Shown: piece by piece, positions 59,915 through 64,000 of the stretch
Layout of the letters: every line of letters begins with the position of its first letter
How positions within the stretch are numbered: position 1 is the stretch's first letter
Source: Anaerolineaceae bacterium UBA5211
Lineage (GTDB): Bacteria; Chloroflexota; Anaerolineae; Anaerolineales; Anaerolineaceae
Assembly: GCA_002412595.1 (NCBI GenBank)
Contig: DHVJ01000047.1
Span: 1 to 64,000 of the forward strand
Direction of reading: 5' to 3'
DNA: 64,000 bases
Position numbers and translations under genes: made by a program
Notes under the pieces: model-generated
Told to the model about the DNA's origin: nothing
Seen by the model: the letters and a program-made list of their open reading frames with translations, nothing else
Database searches by the model: none

Positions 59915-61042
59915 TTAAAACAAACTCAATAAATCCGGATTTGATTTACTATATAGATTGTACCCTGCCTTTTGTGCCAATTTCAGGTGTTCCAGCGGGC
60001 CTTGGTGTATTTCATAACCCAGCCGTGCCAGCATGGGTGCGTGTTCGCGGCGCGCAGGCAGGCTCATCTGCCCGCACAAGTAATATGCGTTTAATGCTTC
60101 TATTCCTTTAATAAGGCTTTCCAGTTTTTCGCCGCTGCTGCGATCGGCAAACTGATAACCGCCCAGTTGGCAGGCAAAGCCTTCCCGTTTCCAGATGGCC
60201 AGTTCATCTTTCTGCGCGGCGCTGAAATAGAAACGCAGCATATCTCGCAGGAGCATGTCATTTTGGATACCTGGCGCGGGCATATCAGTCTGCTGGGCTG
60301 CCAGAAAGAGGGCCGGCAGGCTGTCGGGCTGCGCGCGCAGAAAACCGCGTACTTGATCCAGGCTGGCTTCATCTACCGGCAGCAAGTGGACTTGTTCCTG
60401 AAGTGCCCTGAAGGGCGCCGGGTTCCAATCCGGCTGCGGCAATGCCTGCCAGGCCGTGCGTACCTGTTCCCAGGTAGATGCGATATCCCCGCTGTTATCA
60501 ATAACCACATCTGCTCGTTCTTTCATCTGTGCCGCAGGTGTCTGTTGGGCCAGGCGGGCATCCACCTGAGCATGCGACATGCTGCGGGTGCGTTCCAGCC
60601 TTTGGTAAAGGGTCTGCGGATCAGCATCCACCACCCATATGCATTGACATTGTTCGGCCAGGTCGCTTTCCAATACCTTAATAGCCTCGATCACCACAAC
60701 CGGCAGAAGTGATCGAGCCGCGATGCGGCGGGTAGCGGCTGAGGCAAATGGGTGCAGGATGTTTTCCAAATCTGCCAAAGCGGCTGGATCCGAAAAAACT
60801 TGGTCTCCCAGACGCTGGCGATTGATCTCGCCGTTTTTATCCAGCAGGGATTTGCCGAAGCGGGCCACTATGCGCTCGTAGCCGGGTGCGCCCTGGCTGG
60901 ACGCCTGGCGGGTGAGCCAGTCGGCATCCACGCCCAGCGCCCCCAGATGTTCCAGCATCTGGCGCACCAGGCTTTTCCCACAGCCGATGTTGCCGGTCAA
61001 GCCGATCAATAAATGTTGCGGAGCAGGTTTGAGGTTTGCCAT
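59915..61042 (-). CDS. coaE: Dephospho-CoA kinase with additional C-terminal domain
   Basis: Final enzyme of CoA synthesis. The P-loop GLTGNIGCGKSLV is near residue 15, and GVDADWLTRQ, HPFASAATRR, DADPQTLYQRLERTR and ADVVIDNSGD follow as in CoaE. The kinase ends near residue 205, whereas the protein has 375 residues. The extra 170 residues (from about DWNPAPFRALQ) include DMLLRDMLRFYFSAAQKDE and a helical tail, with a faint resemblance to acetyltransferase folds but no clear motif. Confidence 0.88.
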   Translation of the reverse strand: MANLKPAPQHLLIGLTGNIGCGKSLVRQMLEHLGALGVDADWLTRQASSQGAPGYERIVARFGKSLLDKNGEINRQRLGDQVFSDPAALADLENILHPFASAATRRIAARSLLPVVVIEAIKVLESDLAEQCQCIWVVDADPQTLYQRLERTRSMSHAQVDARLAQQTPAAQMKERADVVIDNSGDIASTWEQVRTAWQALPQPDWNPAPFRALQEQVHLLPVDEASLDQVRGFLRAQPDSLPALFLAAQQTDMPAPGIQNDMLLRDMLRFYFSAAQKDELAIWKREGFACQLGGYQFADRSSGEKLESLIKGIEALNAYYLCGQMSLPARREHAPMLARLGYEIHQGPLEHLKLAQKAGYNLYSKSNPDLLSLF

Positions 61043-61093
61043 ATTGAATTCATTTTAGCTGTGGCGGTTTTGACTGTCAAATTCATTGCCATT

Positions 61094-61133
61094 AAAAAGG
61101 AAAAGGTCCGTTTATTAGGGCGAACCTTTTCGC
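61094..61133 (-). terminator. Terminator of the thioredoxin-CcdA gene
   Basis: On the minus strand GAAAAGGTTCG and CGGACCTTTTC pair with one bulge around a loop of about nine bases, followed by CTTTTT. Confidence 0.75.
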
Positions 61134-61152
61134 TAAACTGCGTTTCGTAAAG

Positions 61153-62529
61153 CTAGTGTTTTTTATGTTTGTGTTTGCCGTCCGTTTGAAGTTCACTGCC
61201 AATCAGGATGCCGTAGCGCGGCAGGATTTTCCGGTGGATTAGGGAGATTAGCAATGTGGCAGCGAGGGCAATCAGGAAGACCAGCAGGGAAGTGCCAACG
61301 TTGTTCATCCATTCGGGATTGAACAGCATAACAAATCCCAGGGTCAGCATGATCACGCCGCTGGCCAGCTTGAGCAGTCGCCCGTGCTTCTCTTCCATGC
61401 GGCTGGCTTTCATGGTGACCGCAGCCGTGCCGAAGACCACCAGTTCATCCAGCAGGTAGATCAGCATGTAAAGTCCCAGCAGCAGGATAAAACCGGTCTT
61501 GCTGACCTGGTTGGCAGCCACCAGGTTGCTCCAGATCACGGGAAAGCCGGCTGTGCAGGAGAACTCGATAAACGAGACGCCCACAGCCAGGGCTGCCGAT
61601 GAGCCGACCAACCCGATCATGGAACGCGTATCTGTCACTGTGCTGCGCATGTTTTGGTAAAGCTTTGGTTTGCGCTTTTCGGAGATGGTGAAAGAAACGC
61701 CTTCTTTATACCAGAAGTAATCTTTGAGGTTCACAAAGCCGAAGGTCAGTGCGATCAGCGCTACAGCCACCTGGATCCATTTCAGATAGCCGATATAGGA
61801 AAACAGGGTGAACACGCCGGTGATGAACAGGCTGTAAACGATGGTGGTGACAATCAGGAAGGTCAGGCCGACCACCAGAATTTTCTTGCGCGACCCGCTG
61901 TGCAGCGTCAACGCCAACAAGACGCTCAACACCCATAGTGAGCAGGGATTGAAGCCGTCCACGAAGCCGATGATAGCTGTGCTGAGCACCAGCGATTCCT
62001 TTCCAAGGTCCACTGTGCCGACCAGGGGCAGGTCAATAGCCTGATTTTGCGCTGCAGCAGTTTCTTCGGAATCTGCCGTTACGGCTGCTTCAGCGGAACC
62101 GGCAGAAACAGCGGCCAGCGTCAGGCGGTCGCCGATATCCACCGCGTTGGGATCGGTCAGCACTTGCTGCAGGGCGCTTTCCATTTCGGTCTTGTATTCA
62201 TCCCGGAAGCCGACCCAGTATTGGTCTCCGATAACCGTTACCGGCACCGCGCCGGGTTCGAAATCTAATGCCTGGCTGAATTGGCTTAAAACTTCCAGGT
62301 TGTCGCGGTTGTACCAGACCTCATAATCGACCAGGTTGACTTGGGTGTTTTCATCCACAAGCGCTTCTAAAAAAGGCCTTTCCTCTTCGCAGTGCGGGCA
62401 GCCATCGCCCCAAAAAAAGTAAATGTTGACATCTGCTGAATCTTGCGTCTGTGCCAGAACGGATGAAAAGCTTAAAAGCAGTGTGCCTAAAATCAGCAAT
62501 ATGATGATGGGTTTAGTGAGACGTAACAA
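61153..62529 (-). CDS. Thioredoxin-like domain fused to a CcdA/DsbD-type membrane reductant conduit
   Basis: Expected to pass electrons across the membrane to outside thiols. Signal-like helix at residues about 7-28, then an extracytoplasmic thioredoxin fold with the redox motif GDGCPHCEEER (near 48). After a linker come six to seven transmembrane helices with one Cys in FNPCSLWVLSV and one in EFSCTAGFPVIW, the pair expected in CcdA-type proteins. The C-terminus is His/Lys-rich (KHKHKKH). I chose TTG 62529 behind AGGAGAGCAAA; an ATG at 62604 would add 25 Tyr/Asn-rich residues in front of the signal. Confidence 0.82.
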   Translation of the reverse strand: MLRLTKPIIILLILGTLLLSFSSVLAQTQDSADVNIYFFWGDGCPHCEEERPFLEALVDENTQVNLVDYEVWYNRDNLEVLSQFSQALDFEPGAVPVTVIGDQYWVGFRDEYKTEMESALQQVLTDPNAVDIGDRLTLAAVSAGSAEAAVTADSEETAAAQNQAIDLPLVGTVDLGKESLVLSTAIIGFVDGFNPCSLWVLSVLLALTLHSGSRKKILVVGLTFLIVTTIVYSLFITGVFTLFSYIGYLKWIQVAVALIALTFGFVNLKDYFWYKEGVSFTISEKRKPKLYQNMRSTVTDTRSMIGLVGSSAALAVGVSFIEFSCTAGFPVIWSNLVAANQVSKTGFILLLGLYMLIYLLDELVVFGTAAVTMKASRMEEKHGRLLKLASGVIMLTLGFVMLFNPEWMNNVGTSLLVFLIALAATLLISLIHRKILPRYGILIGSELQTDGKHKHKKH

Positions 62530-62678
62530 TTTGCTCTCCTGATAGTAATTATGCGGATATCCATAATGGTTATTATTATAATATCTTTCATAAGAAAGAC
62601 ACAAATAAGGAGTTTTTCAAATAGTTAATATTACACAATATCTAATCCAGTATAAATATTCTTCGTTGAGCGGTTAGC

Positions 62679-62707
62679 TTGACAAGCTATCCGGTACCGT
62701 GTAGAAT
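62679..62707 (+). promoter_or_regulatory. Promoter of tRNA-Phe
   Basis: TTGACA at 62679-62684 and TAGAAT at 62702-62707 with a 17-base spacer. The start is expected at about 62714, seven bases before the mature tRNA. Confidence 0.75.
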
Positions 62708-62720
62708 AGCCCTACTTTCC

Positions 62721-62793
62721 GCCGAGATAGCTCAGTTGGTAGAGCACGCGACTGAAAATCGCGGTGTCGCCAGTTCGATTCTGGCTCTCGGCA
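62721..62793 (+). tRNA. tRNA-Phe (GAA)
   Basis: Acceptor stem GCCGAGA with TCTCGGC, D-arm AGCTCAGTTGGTAGAGC, anticodon stem-loop GCGA-CTGAAAA-TCGC (anticodon GAA) and T-loop CCAGTTCGATTCTGG. CCA is not encoded. Confidence 0.97.
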
Positions 62794-62794
62794 C

Positions 62795-62818
62795 TAAAAC
62801 CCCCTTGCGGGGTTTTTG
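62795..62818 (+). terminator. Terminator of tRNA-Phe
   Basis: AAAACCCC and GGGGTTTT pair around CTTGC, followed by T-rich DNA. Confidence 0.9.
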
Positions 62819-62843
62819 TTTTTTTCTGATAAAATCTCACGCA

Positions 62844-64000
62844 ATGGAACTGCTAAAAAAATTTGGGAAACCAGCCGCGATTATTTTAATAGCGTTAGGG
62901 ATCCTATTGATGTTATATGCCTGGTACATTTCTCCCAAAGCCTTCAGCGCTGAAATTTGGACCAATGCTTCGGATACGCCGGCGGAAATTCAGGTGACTG
63001 ATTTGATTGCTGCCAACTGGCTGATGAAAGCGGGCATTCCGCTTTACCCGGGCGACAGCATTTTGTATTCCGGCATTGAGATAGATCCGAATTTCAAACT
63101 GCCGGCCAAGCAGGGGCAGGCCCTGACTTATCAGGCTGCTTATCCCATCACGCTTAACAATGACGGCTCGCAGCTTATTTTCTATTCATCGGCGCCCACG
63201 CTGGGCGCGGCCTTATGGGGGCAGGATATCCGTTTAACCGCCAGTGATGTCACTTCGCTGCCGCTGGATACGCCTGTGATTGCGCCTTTGGAGGTGACCA
63301 TCAGCAAGGCCGTTCCGCTGACGATCCAGGTGGGTGGAAAAACCCTGTCCATTTCTTCGGCGGGTGCCACGGTGGGGGAGGCGCTGGCTGAGGCCGGAGT
63401 GGCCCTGGAAAACCTCGACAAGACGGTTCCGGCGGACGACCAGCCTATCCCGGCGGATGGCGTGATCCAGGTGGTGCGCGTGCGTGAGGAAACCCTTTTG
63501 GAAGAAAGCGCCATTACTTATTCTGAAGTGCGTGTAGCCGATGAGGATATGGAGATCGGCAATGAAGAAGTGCGCCAGGCTGGTGAAAATGGCGTGCAGG
63601 TGACCAGTGTGCGCGTGCGTTATGAGGACGGGCAGGAAGTATCGCGCGAGACGGAACAGGAATGGGTATCGATGCAGCCGGTCAACCAGGTCACTGCCTA
63701 CGGCTCTCAGGTGGTGGTGCGCACTTCAGCCGACAGTGAATGTATTGTCGATTATTATTTGGCCAAAGAAGTGTATGTGACTTCCTACCATGACACCGGG
63801 CAGACCACCGCTTCGGGTATTTGGCCGTATTACGGCGTGATTGCCGTCAGCCCCGAATGGTATTCCATCCTGAAGGGCAGCAGTATCTGTGTGCCGGGTT
63901 ACGGTGTGGGCACCGTGTTGGATGTGTGCCCGGGCTGCTCCGGCAAGAATTGGCTGGATGTTTTTCTCCCAACTGCCGAATATGTCTCCTGGAACAGGAA
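62844..64000 (+). CDS. RpfB/YabE-like wall protein: G5 domain and 3D domain, partial
   Basis: Secreted or membrane-anchored cell-wall protein. One N-terminal transmembrane helix (PAAIILIALGILLMLYAWYI), then DUF348-like segments (for example PLTIQVGGKTLSISSAGATVGEAL), then a G5 domain (about residues 210-290). The 3D domain region (VTSYHDTGQTTASGIWPYYGVIAV and VLDVCPGCSGKNWLDVFLPT) corresponds to the catalytic-type beta-barrel of MltA/3D proteins, with the Asp of the family in LDV. The gene runs off the right edge after 385 residues. Similar proteins act on peptidoglycan. Confidence 0.88.
   Translation, partial: MELLKKFGKPAAIILIALGILLMLYAWYISPKAFSAEIWTNASDTPAEIQVTDLIAANWLMKAGIPLYPGDSILYSGIEIDPNFKLPAKQGQALTYQAAYPITLNNDGSQLIFYSSAPTLGAALWGQDIRLTASDVTSLPLDTPVIAPLEVTISKAVPLTIQVGGKTLSISSAGATVGEALAEAGVALENLDKTVPADDQPIPADGVIQVVRVREETLLEESAITYSEVRVADEDMEIGNEEVRQAGENGVQVTSVRVRYEDGQEVSRETEQEWVSMQPVNQVTAYGSQVVVRTSADSECIVDYYLAKEVYVTSYHDTGQTTASGIWPYYGVIAVSPEWYSILKGSSICVPGYGVGTVLDVCPGCSGKNWLDVFLPTAEYVSWNR

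Overview
The window reads as a chromosomal segment of a member of the Chloroflexota, most likely class Anaerolineae. This is an inference from several features: moderately GC-rich DNA, an envelope without visible outer-membrane genes, surface proteins ending in an IPVTG-type tail, a diadenylate cyclase next to a YbbR protein, an RpfB-like wall protein, and a sugar-phosphate type bacterial microcompartment (BMC). No rRNA or taxonomic marker that would settle it is present.

Layout. 1-7.8 kb: housekeeping genes (nucleotide-sugar dehydrogenase, uracil-DNA glycosylase, TsaB/TsaE, a diglyceride-type glycosyltransferase, a site-2 protease, galactokinase, a phosphoribosyltransferase). 7.75-8.59 kb: a non-coding mosaic of decayed repeats. 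8.6-14 kb: DNA repair (Ogt), Era, a lysoplasmalogenase-like protein, YitT, a SIS-domain isomerase, a candidate small RNA and a SUMF1-like lipoprotein. 14.4-29 kb: a surface and exopolysaccharide region with three transcription units. Each starts with a promoter and the same unrecognised leader RNA ending in an intrinsic terminator. They encode a thrombospondin-repeat surface protein, a second surface protein with the same C-terminal tail, and a five-gene BcsB / degenerate GGDEF / MshEN-array-GT2 / GT-C operon. 29.1-29.7 kb: MazEF-type toxin-antitoxin pair. 29.8-37.3 kb: glutamate dehydrogenase, HPr, a PRD regulator and a galactitol-type PTS (EIIA, EIIB, EIIC) with an aminotransferase inserted. 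37.5-42.5 kb: a NERD-like membrane protein, a GT-C protein, and an EAL phosphodiesterase behind a canonical c-di-GMP-I riboswitch. 42.7-45.8 kb: TrpF-like and PfkB pair, DegV, an orphan HigA. 45.9-48.3 kb: tRNA-Lys and an AT-rich two-gene unit of unknown function with a HEIGH motif. 48.3-55.7 kb: a BMC locus (three BMC-P, one BMC-T, one BMC-H, EutJ-like, acylating aldehyde dehydrogenase, DeoC, RpiB) with a divergent GntR regulator. 55.7-62.5 kb: signal peptidase, Der, YbbR, CdaA, CoaE, thioredoxin-CcdA fusion. 62.7-64 kb: tRNA-Phe and a truncated RpfB-like gene.

How it fits together. The most interesting theme is second-messenger control of the cell surface. A GT2 synthase carries an array of MshEN-like domains, one with a well-formed c-di-GMP-binding motif pair, and sits with a BcsB-like subunit and a degenerate GGDEF membrane protein. 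A separate EAL phosphodiesterase is controlled by a c-di-GMP riboswitch, which makes a feedback loop. The three-copy leader RNA upstream of the surface genes matches no riboswitch class I can recognise by eye and is the best candidate for a new regulatory element. The BMC locus fits the sugar-phosphate-utilising type: RpiB and DeoC would produce acetaldehyde and glyceraldehyde 3-phosphate inside the shell, and the aldehyde dehydrogenase would convert acetaldehyde to acetyl-CoA.
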